DNA of 64,000 bases, taken from assembly GCA_009786925.1 (NCBI GenBank), contig WRGY01000126.1, forward strand, positions 1 to 64,000. The letters run 5' to 3'. The translations under genes and the position numbers were made by a program. This document shows positions 36,459-46,142 of this stretch, one piece after another. Positions within the stretch are counted from its first letter, which is position 1. Each line of letters starts with the position of its first letter. Below the pieces are notes generated by a model. The model saw only the letters and a program-made list of their open reading frames with translations, searched no databases and was not told the DNA's origin. This DNA is from Defluviitaleaceae bacterium. Lineage in GTDB: Bacteria; Bacillota; Clostridia; Lachnospirales; WQUN01.

Positions 36459-38186
36459 ATGAAGCTCCTACTTAAACTAATCAAAGCATCACGCGCATAC
36501 TGGTCGTATCTTGTCATATCATTGCTTGCCATCGTGGGTATGACTGCGGCGCAGTTGTACGCGCCATTGGTGGTACGCCGCCTCACCGATATGGCAATCA
36601 ATGCCGACCCGCGCCTTGCCGACGAAGCACTGCGGCTTGGGCTTATTTTGGGTGGGGTTTATTTGTTGCAAGCGATATGTGCATACATACGTTCATATTT
36701 TACGCATTATGCGGCATGGCATTTTGTTGCAGATTTGCGCACGCGGGTTTACGCCACATTACAGCGGCTGTCCATGAAATTTTACCATGACAAACAAACG
36801 GGACAAATCATGTCGCGTGTGGTAAATGACACAAACAACATCGAAGTATTGATTGCCCATGCGGTGCCTGATATTTTGGTTAACTTGGCGATTCTTATAG
36901 GTGTTGCTATTATTTTGTTTGCCATTAACCCATTGCTTGCGGCGTTGAGCCTATTAGCGATGCCCATACTCTTGGTGATGAGCGTGGCATTTGCAAAGCG
37001 CGTTTTGCCGATTTTTCGTGATGCACAACAAATTTTAGGCGAACTAAACGCAAACTTGCAGGACAATATCTCGGGCATGAAAGAAATCCAAGTTTTTAAC
37101 CAACATACACGCGAAAAAGAAAAAATAAAAAAAAGCGCGCGTGGCCATGCGATGGCGGTTTTGCGAGCATTACGGCTTAGTGCGGCATATGGCAGTGCTG
37201 TACAGTATTTTTCCGGCATGGGGTCGGTGGTAGTGGTTGCATATGGTGGTTATATGGCATTGCATGGCAATGTACCTGTTGCGGATATTGTGGCATTTTT
37301 GATGTATCTTGCGATTTTTTACCAGCCTGTGACAATGCTTGCGCGCATTAACGAGGATTTGCAGACATCCATCGCAGGTGCCGAGCGCGTTTTCGAAATC
37401 CTCGACGCGGAGATTGATGTAAAAGAAAAAGAAAATCCCCAGGAGCTAAAAAACGTCAAGGGGCATATTGTTTACAGCAATGTATCCTTCCACTATATAG
37501 AAGGCAATGATGTGTTAAAAAATATTAATGTAGAAATAAAACCCGGCGAAGTCGTTGCACTTGTAGGCCCTACAGGCGTAGGCAAAACTACTTTTATTAA
37601 CCTGCTCAACCGATTTTATGACCCTGTGGACGGCACGATTACACTGGATGGGCATGACTTGCGTGATGTTTCGCTAAAAAGCCTTAGGCATTCTATGAGC
37701 AATGTTTTACAGGATGTTTTCCTCTTTAATGATACATTAGAAGAAAATATCGGATACGGCCGCCCCGATGCAAGCCGCGAAGAAATCATAAAAGCCTCAC
37801 AGCTCGCCCGCGCCGATGATTTTATCACTGCACTAAACGACGGATACGAGACAATGGTCGGCGAACGTGGGCTTCGACTTTCGGGTGGGCAAAAACAACG
37901 TGTATCTATTGCCCGTGCAGTTTTGCGAGACCGTCCGATTCTTATTTTGGATGAGGCAACCGCCGCCGTGGATGTCGAGACAGAAAAGCAAATCCGCGAA
38001 GCCATGGATGATGTAATGCGCAACCGCACCACCATCATCATCGCTCACCGCCTTTCCACAATAAAAAAAGCTGACAAAATAATAGTCCTAAACGAAGGGC
38101 AAATAGAAGATATGGGTACACATGACGAGCTGATGGAACGCGGCGGATTGTATGCCCATATGACAGGAATCAATATGTATGCGTAA
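36459..38186 (+). CDS. ABC exporter, fused membrane and ATPase domains
   Basis: A 575-residue half-transporter. Six membrane helices (about 1-310) precede a nucleotide-binding domain with Walker A GPTGVGKTT, signature LSGGQKQR, Walker B ILILDEAT and the switch IIAHRLST. It would act as a homodimer, exporting lipid, peptide or drug (MsbA/LmrA/BmrA type). The ATG is two bases past the stop of the GGDEF gene and the end overlaps the YibE/F gene by 8 nt, so these three are one transcript. Substrate unknown. Confidence 0.94.
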   Translation: MKLLLKLIKASRAYWSYLVISLLAIVGMTAAQLYAPLVVRRLTDMAINADPRLADEALRLGLILGGVYLLQAICAYIRSYFTHYAAWHFVADLRTRVYATLQRLSMKFYHDKQTGQIMSRVVNDTNNIEVLIAHAVPDILVNLAILIGVAIILFAINPLLAALSLLAMPILLVMSVAFAKRVLPIFRDAQQILGELNANLQDNISGMKEIQVFNQHTREKEKIKKSARGHAMAVLRALRLSAAYGSAVQYFSGMGSVVVVAYGGYMALHGNVPVADIVAFLMYLAIFYQPVTMLARINEDLQTSIAGAERVFEILDAEIDVKEKENPQELKNVKGHIVYSNVSFHYIEGNDVLKNINVEIKPGEVVALVGPTGVGKTTFINLLNRFYDPVDGTITLDGHDLRDVSLKSLRHSMSNVLQDVFLFNDTLEENIGYGRPDASREEIIKASQLARADDFITALNDGYETMVGERGLRLSGGQKQRVSIARAVLRDRPILILDEATAAVDVETEKQIREAMDDVMRNRTTIIIAHRLSTIKKADKIIVLNEGQIEDMGTHDELMERGGLYAHMTGINMYA

Positions 38187-39306
38187 ACATGGATTGCATA
38201 TCCTCGTAATTGTCTTGGCTGTTTTATTTTTGTTTATCGGAAACCGCATGACAGAGGTATACCAGCCACAAAACCCCTACGAAATGCCGTTTTACAATGC
38301 CGTTATCACAGAAATTTTGGATGTCAGAGAAACGGATCTGGGCTGGGGTCTTAGCACGAGCATCACCTTTTCTGCACGGCTCACAGGCACCGAACGGCGC
38401 GGAGAAATGATTACCGCAACCCAACATATCGACGATTTTTTTCTGGTAAACGAGCGCGAAGTATCTCTTGGCGACAGAATAGTTGTTGTATATGCTCCAT
38501 GGGACGATGTGTTTTATTTTGCACACTATAACAGAATTAATCTTGTCGCAGTTCTTATTGCCATCTTTTTTGTCCTCATACTCCTTTTTGCAAAAATGAA
38601 AGGCTTTAACTCCATCATCGCACTTGGTTTTACATGCATGGCGGTGTTTTTGGTATTTGTACCCGCCATTTTGGCAGGACGAAATATCTACATCACCACC
38701 ATAATAATCTGTGCATACGCAATTATCTCCACCCTGCTCATCGTAATCGGCTTTGAAAAAAAGGCCATGGCCGCAATGCTAGGCTGCCTTGGCGGAGTGT
38801 TTGTATCAGGACTTTTAATGCTTGCGGCTGATATGGTTTTTAGGCTTACCGGTGGGCTGGATCAAGAGACAGAGTTTTTGCTTCTACTGCCGACAGGGAC
38901 CCCCATCAACCTACGAGCCATAATATTTGCGGGTGTTATTTTAGGTGCAGTCGGAGCCATTTTGGACGTGGCGATGTCCATCTCCTCATCCCTATGGGAG
39001 CTAAAAGAAGCCGGCGGTGTTTCTGATTTTAACAGCATTTTCAAATCAGGCATCAATATAGGAAAAGATATTTTAGGCACAATGCTCAACACACTAATCC
39101 TAGCATATATCGGAAGCTCCCTATCCTTAATTTTACTGCTCAATGTCAACTCTACATCACTCATCGCGCTCTTTAACGAAGAGCGAATCATCGTAGAATT
39201 TTTACGTGCCTTAATAGGCAGTTTTGGAATGCTGCTCGCGATTCCTCTAACGGCAGGGATATGTGGTTGGCTTTATGGTGGGCTAACGATTCAGAAAAAT
39301 GAGTAA
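38179..39306 (+). CDS. YibE/F-like membrane protein
   Basis: A 375-residue integral membrane protein of the YibE/F family. A first hydrophobic segment (7-22) and an extracytoplasmic domain (about 25-120) are followed by about seven membrane helices. The conserved block GAVGAILDVAMSISSSLWELKE is clear. Function is not established for the family. The gene overlaps the ABC exporter by 8 nt, so it may assist that export system. Convergent with the BMP-type importer 11 bases further on. Confidence 0.88.
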   Translation: MRKHGLHILVIVLAVLFLFIGNRMTEVYQPQNPYEMPFYNAVITEILDVRETDLGWGLSTSITFSARLTGTERRGEMITATQHIDDFFLVNEREVSLGDRIVVVYAPWDDVFYFAHYNRINLVAVLIAIFFVLILLFAKMKGFNSIIALGFTCMAVFLVFVPAILAGRNIYITTIIICAYAIISTLLIVIGFEKKAMAAMLGCLGGVFVSGLLMLAADMVFRLTGGLDQETEFLLLLPTGTPINLRAIIFAGVILGAVGAILDVAMSISSSLWELKEAGGVSDFNSIFKSGINIGKDILGTMLNTLILAYIGSSLSLILLLNVNSTSLIALFNEERIIVEFLRALIGSFGMLLAIPLTAGICGWLYGGLTIQKNE

Positions 39307-39316
39307 GCGCGTCCTT

Positions 39317-40783
39317 TTAATCCCCTGCCTCCGAAACGACACCGGGTCTATCCAGCCTTTCCTTATCCTTTATAGCCTTATTTGCTTTCCAGACATATAG
39401 CCCAAGAGAAACGCCGATTACACCATATACCATAAATGTCCGCATATATTCACCTGCATTGCCGTCATTAAACACAAACAATCCCACCGCAGGTGATACG
39501 ATAAACATAGCATGGAAGAGCAAAAGTCCTACCATGGCATTTTTTACGCTTGCCCGGGCGGCAGTCGCGCCACCCACCAAAATCGCAGCGACAGAGAAAA
39601 ATCCAATATTTCTATGCACGGTATAGGTGCTTACATGTCCCATGTCTTGTAAAAAAATAATCATACCCCAAGCCGCAAGCACAGTAGAAATAATTGTTGC
39701 AATTATCCGTGTACGGTCAACATCAATCCCCGATACATTGGCGATTTGTTGACTTTGCCCAACACTGCGGCAGTCCTGCCCGAGTTTTGTTTTAGAAAAA
39801 TAAACAATGAACAAGCCCACAGCCGCGATTACCATGCCTGTAACGACAGGCACCCTGTCTACACGGCTAATTTCTACTACAAAATTAGAAATACCGGGCA
39901 ACAAGTCAAGCCTGGTAATGTACGGATGATTTTGCAACTCATTGTACCAATAATAAATTTGCCCCGAGCTAAAAATTGCAAAGGCCAGAATTGCCCCGCA
40001 CACTGCGATTTTTAGGCAAAAAGACCAGAGTGGCTCGTTTAGCTTGGACAAAACGGCGGGGTTTTTCTTCATATAAATACGTCTGATTACAAGGAAGGCA
40101 AACACCGCAAGCGAAACCACCGCAAGTGCATAAATAAACTCTATACGCCAAAGGTTATTTAAAGCTCTGGCCATACCCGGTATTTCATTTTGAAATCCCC
40201 TGCCCGTCATTTCTCCCGCGGGCAAGCCCATTTCAAAAGAGCTTCTGATGCCTACGGGGCGCACGCCCTCTGCTACAGGGTTTATCATCCTATGCCCACG
40301 TGTCACAGGGATAATACCGCCGACCACAAAAAGAAGAAATATTTCATACAAACCACCTGCAAAAAAGCCTACGATAAGACTTGCGACCATTTCCTGCCCG
40401 CGAGTCTTGTTATAAAGTTTTCCGGTCAAAAAGCCAAAAAGGATTGCGATAGGTGTAGCAATGGCAAAACAAAGCAAAAGTCCTCCAATCCCGGGGAATA
40501 ATGCATAATGGTAACGCACAAAAACGATGGAAAGCAGTCCCGCCAACGCCCCTACGACTATACCAAAGTTCAGCCCAAGTCCCGCCATTATAGGGATAAT
40601 AAGCGAAAGCACCAATACTCCATTTCTAAAAAACCGTGAAATAATGTCGTTGGTAAAAGAACTGGGCGTAAAGGTATCAGAAACAATAAAACCAAAGACA
40701 ACAAATCCCAAAAAAATAATTGTTACAATATTGTCAAGCAAAAAAGCGCGGATTTTTTCGCCGCTTATATTCGTCGTCATCAT
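39317..40783 (-). CDS. BMP/ribose-type ABC permease 2
   Basis: A 488-residue membrane protein of the RbsC/YufQ-like permease family, with about ten hydrophobic segments and the conserved GLNFGIVVGALAGL and GVSLGLYVW regions. It is longer than most relatives because of a periplasmic loop (about 155-200). It starts with two adjacent ATG codons (40783 and 40780), with GGGAGG at 40788-40793, and overlaps the previous gene by 4 nt. It is the last gene of a four-gene importer operon. Confidence 0.92.
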   Translation of the reverse strand: MMTTNISGEKIRAFLLDNIVTIIFLGFVVFGFIVSDTFTPSSFTNDIISRFFRNGVLVLSLIIPIMAGLGLNFGIVVGALAGLLSIVFVRYHYALFPGIGGLLLCFAIATPIAILFGFLTGKLYNKTRGQEMVASLIVGFFAGGLYEIFLLFVVGGIIPVTRGHRMINPVAEGVRPVGIRSSFEMGLPAGEMTGRGFQNEIPGMARALNNLWRIEFIYALAVVSLAVFAFLVIRRIYMKKNPAVLSKLNEPLWSFCLKIAVCGAILAFAIFSSGQIYYWYNELQNHPYITRLDLLPGISNFVVEISRVDRVPVVTGMVIAAVGLFIVYFSKTKLGQDCRSVGQSQQIANVSGIDVDRTRIIATIISTVLAAWGMIIFLQDMGHVSTYTVHRNIGFFSVAAILVGGATAARASVKNAMVGLLLFHAMFIVSPAVGLFVFNDGNAGEYMRTFMVYGVIGVSLGLYVWKANKAIKDKERLDRPGVVSEAGD

Positions 40784-41853
40784 TTGCCTCCCTTACTCAT
40801 TTGCGCAAGCGCGTAAAGAATAATTCCGTTTTGTACTACCATGCGTATCTGGTTAACTACACCTGCTACATCTGTCCCCGCAAGTGCGCGACTAAATACA
40901 GGCAATACTATAGCAATAAGCCCCTGGAACACAAATGTACCTACGACAACATTTGTGACATTTGCTCTTTGCTTACTCGCACCGCCCACCAAAATGCCGG
41001 CAATCGCAGGGAACGCCATAAACATAGGGAAGTCATAAAGCTGGATAAATCCAAAACCCTGTGCATAAACAATCACGCCAAACGCCGCGATTGCAGTAGA
41101 CATCATATTTGCAATGACCCTGCTTCGGTCTACATTAATACCTGTTGCCTTTGCAAAAAGCGGATTTCTGCCGACTGCGGAAATCGCAATCCCTGCCTTT
41201 GTGCGAAAGAACAAGTACATCAACAGGCAAGCTACAAAAACAACCAGCAACTCTCCTGTGCGCACTTCAAGTCCAAAAACTTCGAAATACAAAAATTCTG
41301 CCAAAATAAAATTAGCACCAAAATAATCCAAAGGAATTTGATGCCTAAGCCCATCACCGAGAAAGAAAACCATATTTGGGTGATTTATCGGAATCGCAAG
41401 CCACACCAACCCAAAAGCGGCAGTAATGGCAAACCCGGTATAAGGAGCTATTGCCATCTCACTACCCTTTACCGCATTCATCAATCTTCCATAAAGGTAT
41501 CCCGACAGACTTCCAAAAACCAATGCAGTGACAGATGAAACAATAATAAACCAAATTCCTGTAAAACCTGCCGCCAAAACAAGCACCATGGCAAGAAGCC
41601 CATTTACAATGCCTATGGGCAAAGCAAAGTTTGGCCCTGTACCGGACTGTATGGAAGGCACATTGGCTAACGCAAAAATCGCCCACACACCAAAGAAATG
41701 TAAGCTTGCAGAAATCAATGTAGCAATACTAAATCCAAAAACTACACCCAGTACCAAAACAGCCAAGTACAAACCGCCGACTACCCTAGTAGAGAATGGT
41801 ATTTTCTTAAATAAGCTTAGCAAGCTAAATCTTTCCTGTGCAAGTTCAGTCAT
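40780..41853 (-). CDS. BMP/ribose-type ABC permease 1
   Basis: A 357-residue membrane protein, the other channel subunit, with about nine hydrophobic segments and the characteristic GLVWLAIPI and NPLFAKATGINVDRSRV blocks shared with YufP-type nucleoside permeases. It overlaps the ATPase gene (8 nt) and its partner (4 nt), so synthesis is coupled. Two non-identical permeases with a double ATPase is the usual make-up of nucleoside/BMP-type importers. Confidence 0.92.
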   Translation of the reverse strand: MTELAQERFSLLSLFKKIPFSTRVVGGLYLAVLVLGVVFGFSIATLISASLHFFGVWAIFALANVPSIQSGTGPNFALPIGIVNGLLAMVLVLAAGFTGIWFIIVSSVTALVFGSLSGYLYGRLMNAVKGSEMAIAPYTGFAITAAFGLVWLAIPINHPNMVFFLGDGLRHQIPLDYFGANFILAEFLYFEVFGLEVRTGELLVVFVACLLMYLFFRTKAGIAISAVGRNPLFAKATGINVDRSRVIANMMSTAIAAFGVIVYAQGFGFIQLYDFPMFMAFPAIAGILVGGASKQRANVTNVVVGTFVFQGLIAIVLPVFSRALAGTDVAGVVNQIRMVVQNGIILYALAQMSKGGK

Positions 41854-43444
41854 GTTTTCCCCCCTCTAAATCTTTGATGCCTGACATCAATAGCCCAAAC
41901 TTTGTCGGCGAAGCATCCGGCGGCAAAATCCCTGCAACTTGTCCTTCGCAGATGACGGCAATTCTGTCACAAATACTGCAAAGCTCCGCAAGCTCCGAAG
42001 AGGTCATGACGATTGTCATACCTTTGTCACGGCTAAGCTCCAAAAGTAGGTCAAGTATTAATTTTTTAGCACCTATATCTATACCGCGTGTTGGCTCCGA
42101 TACAAAAAGGATGGTCGGTTTTTGTGTCAAAGCCCTCGCCACACACACCTTCTGCTGGTTGCCTCCGCTTAGCCTGCCAGTGTGTTGCCGCTCAGATGTA
42201 CAGCGGATGTCGAGCATATCTATCATCTTGCGTGCGTTCCGGCGGATTTTCTTCTTGTCCGTCATTTTAAATACATTCAAAAATTCAGATTTTATATTCA
42301 TCGCCGTAAACATGATATTGTAGTCTATGGCCTTCTCTACTAAAAGACCCACTTCTTTTCTATCCTCGCTTACAAACGCCAAACCTGAGTCCAAAACTTT
42401 TCTCGTATCGTTTAGTGGCAAGCTTTCATCGTCGATGGTGATATTTCCCCTTGCCTCATACATTCCCATTATGCCGTTTGCAATCCCAAGCTTACCCTGC
42501 CCCGCGAGCCCACCTATGCCAAATATTTCTCCCTTACGCACGTCAAAACTTACGCCTTTTACACGTTCGTTAGGCATGGCAACATGCAGGTCTTTTACAG
42601 AAAGTTTGATTTCGTCGCTTATTTCTCGCGCCTCTGTGCTTGTTCTTTCTATGCTCACTTGTCTGCCAACCATGTATTCTGCTATTTCGAGGGCATTTGT
42701 ATCTTTTACATCCTTCGTTATAACAAACTCACCGTCACGCAAAATCGTTACCCTGTCTGCAACAGCCGTGATTTCGTTAAGGCGGTGGCTTATGAATATG
42801 ATGGCTATGCCTCTTTTAGAAATATTGCGCATGGCCTGCAACAGGCTCTCTGCCTCTGACTCCGTAAGCACCGCCGTAGGCTCATCCAAAACCAACAATT
42901 TCAACTCTGTCTTATCAATCTCGCGTGCGATTTCTACAAACTGCATATAGCCGATGGGCAAACCCTTTACCAGAGTAAATTCTTCTATGCTCATATCCAA
43001 CTTGTCCAGAGCAATCCTTGCGTCCTTATTCATTTTTTTAAAATCTAGAGTTTTCATACGCCTTCCAAAAAGCGTGGATGTGATTTTGTTTTTCACGTTG
43101 TTTTTTTCAATTTCACGATTGAGTTTAATGTTTTCTGCGATAGTGAAGCCGGGGATAAGCATGAATTCCTGATGCACCATGCCTATGCCAAGAGCCATTG
43201 CTTCAAAAGGGGATTTGGCCTCCACTTTTTCGCCGTTCAGCTCAATTTCACCTTCATATCCGCCTGTCGTATGTATGACGGGCATACCGAAAAGAATATT
43301 CATAAGGGTGGATTTTCCCGCGCCATTTTCGCCGATAAGCGCGTGGATTTCTCCGGGTCGGATGTCAAAACTCACATCATGCAAAACCTGATTGCCTGAA
43401 TAATTTTTTGATATGCCTTTAAATTCTAACAAGTTGCGGCTCAT
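41846..43444 (-). CDS. Double-domain ABC ATPase (RbsA/YufO type)
   Basis: A 532-residue protein with two nucleotide-binding domains. The first has Walker A GENGAGKST, a degenerate signature region (GYMQFVEIA), Walker B LLVLDEPT and the switch ISHR. The second has the usual degenerate P-loop GLAGQGKLG, an intact signature LSGGNQQKV and FVSEPTRGID. This asymmetry is normal for sugar and nucleoside ATPases of this class. ATG 43444 has GGAGG upstream. Placed between the binding protein and the permeases. Confidence 0.95.
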   Translation of the reverse strand: MSRNLLEFKGISKNYSGNQVLHDVSFDIRPGEIHALIGENGAGKSTLMNILFGMPVIHTTGGYEGEIELNGEKVEAKSPFEAMALGIGMVHQEFMLIPGFTIAENIKLNREIEKNNVKNKITSTLFGRRMKTLDFKKMNKDARIALDKLDMSIEEFTLVKGLPIGYMQFVEIAREIDKTELKLLVLDEPTAVLTESEAESLLQAMRNISKRGIAIIFISHRLNEITAVADRVTILRDGEFVITKDVKDTNALEIAEYMVGRQVSIERTSTEAREISDEIKLSVKDLHVAMPNERVKGVSFDVRKGEIFGIGGLAGQGKLGIANGIMGMYEARGNITIDDESLPLNDTRKVLDSGLAFVSEDRKEVGLLVEKAIDYNIMFTAMNIKSEFLNVFKMTDKKKIRRNARKMIDMLDIRCTSERQHTGRLSGGNQQKVCVARALTQKPTILFVSEPTRGIDIGAKKLILDLLLELSRDKGMTIVMTSSELAELCSICDRIAVICEGQVAGILPPDASPTKFGLLMSGIKDLEGGKHD

Positions 43445-43471
43445 GTTCCGCCTCCGTTTTGCTTAATATAA

Positions 43472-43503
43472 TGCCGCGAAACGGTTTAACCCATTCCGCG
43501 GCA
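43472..43503 (-). other. Intercistronic hairpin in the importer operon
   Basis: TGCCGCG (43472-43478) pairs with CGCGGCA (43497-43503), with a smaller GGTT/AACC pair inside. It lies between the binding-protein stop and the ATPase start, without a T tract. Such hairpins commonly protect the upstream binding-protein mRNA or partly attenuate transcription, which would give more binding protein than channel. Confidence 0.6.
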
Positions 43504-43512
43504 AGATTTGTT

Positions 43513-44778
43513 TTAGTATACGATGTATGGCATTAATATAACATACATTGTGGAGAATGTGTCATCTCCGATTTGCAACGGTGTCAGTATCGGATACATG
43601 CGTTCACCTAAGACCTCTTCTGCGTAGTCACCAAATAGCCGAAGAAGAACTGCCGTATCTACATGACCGACTTCTTGCGAAACACGCTCGTTAAGCCACT
43701 CTACAGCGTACATAAAACCTACTGTTGTGTATGCCATGCTTCCGGGCAATGCCCAGTTTGCCAGTCTTCCTGACATGTCGGCATCGTTAATCGCGCTTCT
43801 TGTTGCTCCGATAATTTCAGAGATACTAAAGCCTTGTACCGCTTCTTCTTGTGTTGCGGCAAGACCAAGTGCTTGTGGGAATGCGTGGAAAGGTGAAGGA
43901 CAGCAAGGCTGTACATACATTGCACCATGTTCAAGTACTTGTTGCAAAAGTGGAATTTGTTGGCCGCAGTTTGTGGAGAAAAACGCAGTGTTTCTGCCAA
44001 GGGCTTCTACTTGTCTGCCTACGTCTTGTGAAATAAACAACTGACTCGCAGCCATGCCACCTTCTTCCATCGGGTCGGGTGAAGGGAGGTCGTAAAAACG
44101 CAAGCCCGCTGCCGCTGCTGCCGCTGCCATATTGTCGCGACGTGCGGCGAGCATTGGGATAGCCATATGTCTTGGGAATGAGTAGTGAGCAATAGCTTCT
44201 GCGCCCATCTCCACTGCTTGCTGTACAAACAACGCGCCTATATCGGGGTTGTTAACGTCAAGCGAAAGGTCAACCCTTGCGTATACGTCTCTTGGGTCTT
44301 CTGCCGCAGATGCTACCACGATGAATATATCGTCACCGCGGATCTCGCGTACTGCGTCTATTGCCGCATTTGTGTTTGCAACCGCTTGGTTTATCACAAT
44401 CGCGCCTACGTCGAGATTTGATGCAATCTCTACAAGGATGGTCAGCATCATTTCTGGCTCTGTTGCAAAGTACACAGGCCATGTCCTGTGAATCACTCTG
44501 TCCGAGCCAAATCTGTTTACCAAAGCTTCTGCACTGCGAAACTCCTCTTCGTTTTGGTCAACAGTGTTTGTTACCAGCGCGATAATGCCAGGGAATGGTG
44601 CATCGTCTACAGCTGGTGTTGTATCTTCTGTCGTAGGAGCGGTTGTGTCTGCGGGGGTAGTTGTGTCTACTACTTGATTTCCGCTATCAACCGGTGTCGG
44701 TGTCGCTTCATCTGAAGAACATGCTGTTACAACAAACAACATACATAGCGCCAAGATGAGTCCTAATGCCTTTTTCAT
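43513..44778 (-). CDS. Substrate-binding lipoprotein, DUF3798-like
   Basis: A 421-residue lipoprotein. The signal peptide ends in lipobox VTAC (Cys20) and is followed by a Thr/Pro/Asp-rich linker. The mature domain, beginning GIIALVTNTVDQNEEEFRSA, fits the DUF3798 family of periplasmic-binding proteins, which usually accompanies RbsABC-type transporters. The ATG at 44778 is preferred to a GTG two codons earlier that overlaps the ribosome site. It is the first gene of the importer operon. The ligand is unknown; by context a nucleoside or sugar. Confidence 0.85.
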   Translation of the reverse strand: MKKALGLILALCMLFVVTACSSDEATPTPVDSGNQVVDTTTPADTTAPTTEDTTPAVDDAPFPGIIALVTNTVDQNEEEFRSAEALVNRFGSDRVIHRTWPVYFATEPEMMLTILVEIASNLDVGAIVINQAVANTNAAIDAVREIRGDDIFIVVASAAEDPRDVYARVDLSLDVNNPDIGALFVQQAVEMGAEAIAHYSFPRHMAIPMLAARRDNMAAAAAAAGLRFYDLPSPDPMEEGGMAASQLFISQDVGRQVEALGRNTAFFSTNCGQQIPLLQQVLEHGAMYVQPCCPSPFHAFPQALGLAATQEEAVQGFSISEIIGATRSAINDADMSGRLANWALPGSMAYTTVGFMYAVEWLNERVSQEVGHVDTAVLLRLFGDYAEEVLGERMYPILTPLQIGDDTFSTMYVILMPYIVY

Positions 44779-44842
44779 GTTCACTCTCTTTTCTATAATT
44801 TTTTGCTACACGTTCAGTTCAACGAAACGATTTTCGTACAAC

Positions 44843-44868
44843 TAATATGTAACGCATGACATATTATA
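44843..44868 (-). promoter_or_regulatory. Promoter and operator candidate of the importer operon
   Basis: On the minus strand the -10 TATAAT occupies 44863-44868; a TTGACT-like -35 is about 15 bases further upstream. An inverted repeat TAATATGT-N8-ACATATTA (44843-44866) overlaps the -10 and the likely transcript start, so a repressor bound there would block the promoter. Confidence 0.6.
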
Positions 44869-44905
44869 CGAAAAACATATTGCAGTCAAATTTTTTCGTT
44901 TTCCC

Positions 44906-44933
44906 TTGCCTTATATTTTATTTGTATTACAAT
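44906..44933 (+). promoter_or_regulatory. Candidate recA promoter
   Basis: TTGCCT (44906-44911), a 16-bp spacer and TACAAT (44928-44933), 28 bases before the recA ATG. I find no CGAAC-N4-GTTCG LexA site nearby. Confidence 0.5.
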
Positions 44934-44961
44934 ATAGTAAAACATGTCAGAGGAGAAAATA

Positions 44962-46137
44962 ATGGCGAAGAAAAAAGCTTCTGAATCAAAAAAGAACAAA
45001 GAAGTCATAATATTCGAGGATCACGCGGCAAAAGAAGAGGCGTTACATAACGCCCTGGCTAACATAGAAAAGCAGTTTGGCAAGGGCGCAGTCATGAAAA
45101 TGGGCGAAAAAATGGGCGACATGAGTATCCCTGTAGTGACGACGGGAATAATAAGCATAGACGCTGCGCTTGGTGTTGGCGGCGTACCAAAGGGTCGGAT
45201 TGTGGAAATCTACGGTCCGGAATCATCGGGCAAGACCACATTAGCACTGCATATAGTAGCAGAATGTCAAAAACTCGGAGGTATCGCAGGATATGTAGAT
45301 GCGGAACATGCCATGGATCCCGTATATGCACGCAAGCTTGGCGTAAATATAGATGATTTGTATATTTCACAGCCCGACGATGGTGAACAAGCATTAGAAA
45401 TCGCCGAGGCAATGGTACGCTCGGCGGCTATAGATGTGGTTGTCGTAGACTCTGTGGCAGCATTGGTTCCTCGTGCAGAAATCGAAGGCGAAATGGGGCA
45501 ATCTACTGTAGGTGTGCAAGCTCGCCTCATGTCACAAGCTCTGCGAAAACTCACAGGGATTACGCACAAAACAAACTGCATAATTATTTTTATCAACCAA
45601 TTGCGCGACAAAATTGGCGTAACATACGGAAGCCCTGAAACTACCACAGGTGGACGTGCATTGAAATTTTATTCATCCGTTCGCATAGACATACGCAGGG
45701 GCGAAGCTATTAAGGTCTCAGACAATCAAGTAGGCAACCGCACGAAAATCAAAATCACAAAAAACAAAGTCGCACCACCGTTTCGCACGGCAGAAGTGGA
45801 TGTTATGTATGGCGAAGGAATATCAAAAGAAGCTGACCTGCTCGACCTTGGCGCACAGCTTAACTTGGTACAAAAAAGTGGCTCATGGTTTTCCTATGGA
45901 GAAACGCGGCTTGGGCAAGGACGTGAAAATGCAAAATTATATCTACGCGACCACCCGGAAATCCGCAGTGAAATAGAAGGAAAAGCAAGAGAACATTTTG
46001 GCATGAAACCCCTCGAAGCACTCGCAGCGGCAGACAATTTCATAAAAGTAGATAAAAAAGCATTGGAAACAGCCGATACAGCCGACGACAACGACGAATC
46101 CTTAGAAATTGAAATAATGGATATGGATGAGGAGTAA
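44962..46137 (+). CDS. recA: Recombinase A
   Basis: A 391-residue RecA, the ATP-dependent strand-exchange and SOS co-protease. The Walker [10 protein letters not shown], the loop L1/L2 segments (including [13 protein letters not shown]), and the ATP-interacting [11 protein letters not shown] are all intact. ATG 44962 is chosen because AGAGGAGA lies just upstream; an ATG at 44944 precedes that site. The C-terminal tail is acidic ([10 protein letters not shown]) as usual. It leads a unit with prs and an MFS gene, a less common neighbourhood than cinA-recA. Confidence 0.98.
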   Translation: MAKKKASESKKNKEVIIFEDHAAKEEALHNALANIEKQFGKGAVMKMGEKMGDMSIPVVTTGIISIDAALGVGGVPKGRIVEIYGPESSGKTTLALHIVAECQKLGGIAGYVDAEHAMDPVYARKLGVNIDDLYISQPDDGEQALEIAEAMVRSAAIDVVVVDSVAALVPRAEIEGEMGQSTVGVQARLMSQALRKLTGITHKTNCIIIFINQLRDKIGVTYGSPETTTGGRALKFYSSVRIDIRRGEAIKVSDNQVGNRTKIKITKNKVAPPFRTAEVDVMYGEGISKEADLLDLGAQLNLVQKSGSWFSYGETRLGQGRENAKLYLRDHPEIRSEIEGKAREHFGMKPLEALAAADNFIKVDKKALETADTADDNDESLEIEIMDMDEE

Positions 46138-46142
46138 TCAAA

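Noticed and set aside
44785-44961. SOS (LexA) box upstream of recA
   Set aside because: I looked for CGAAC-N4-GTTCG and close variants and found none; the ACGAAA-N4-TTTCGT repeat at 44822-44837 does not fit and lies nearer the divergent gene.
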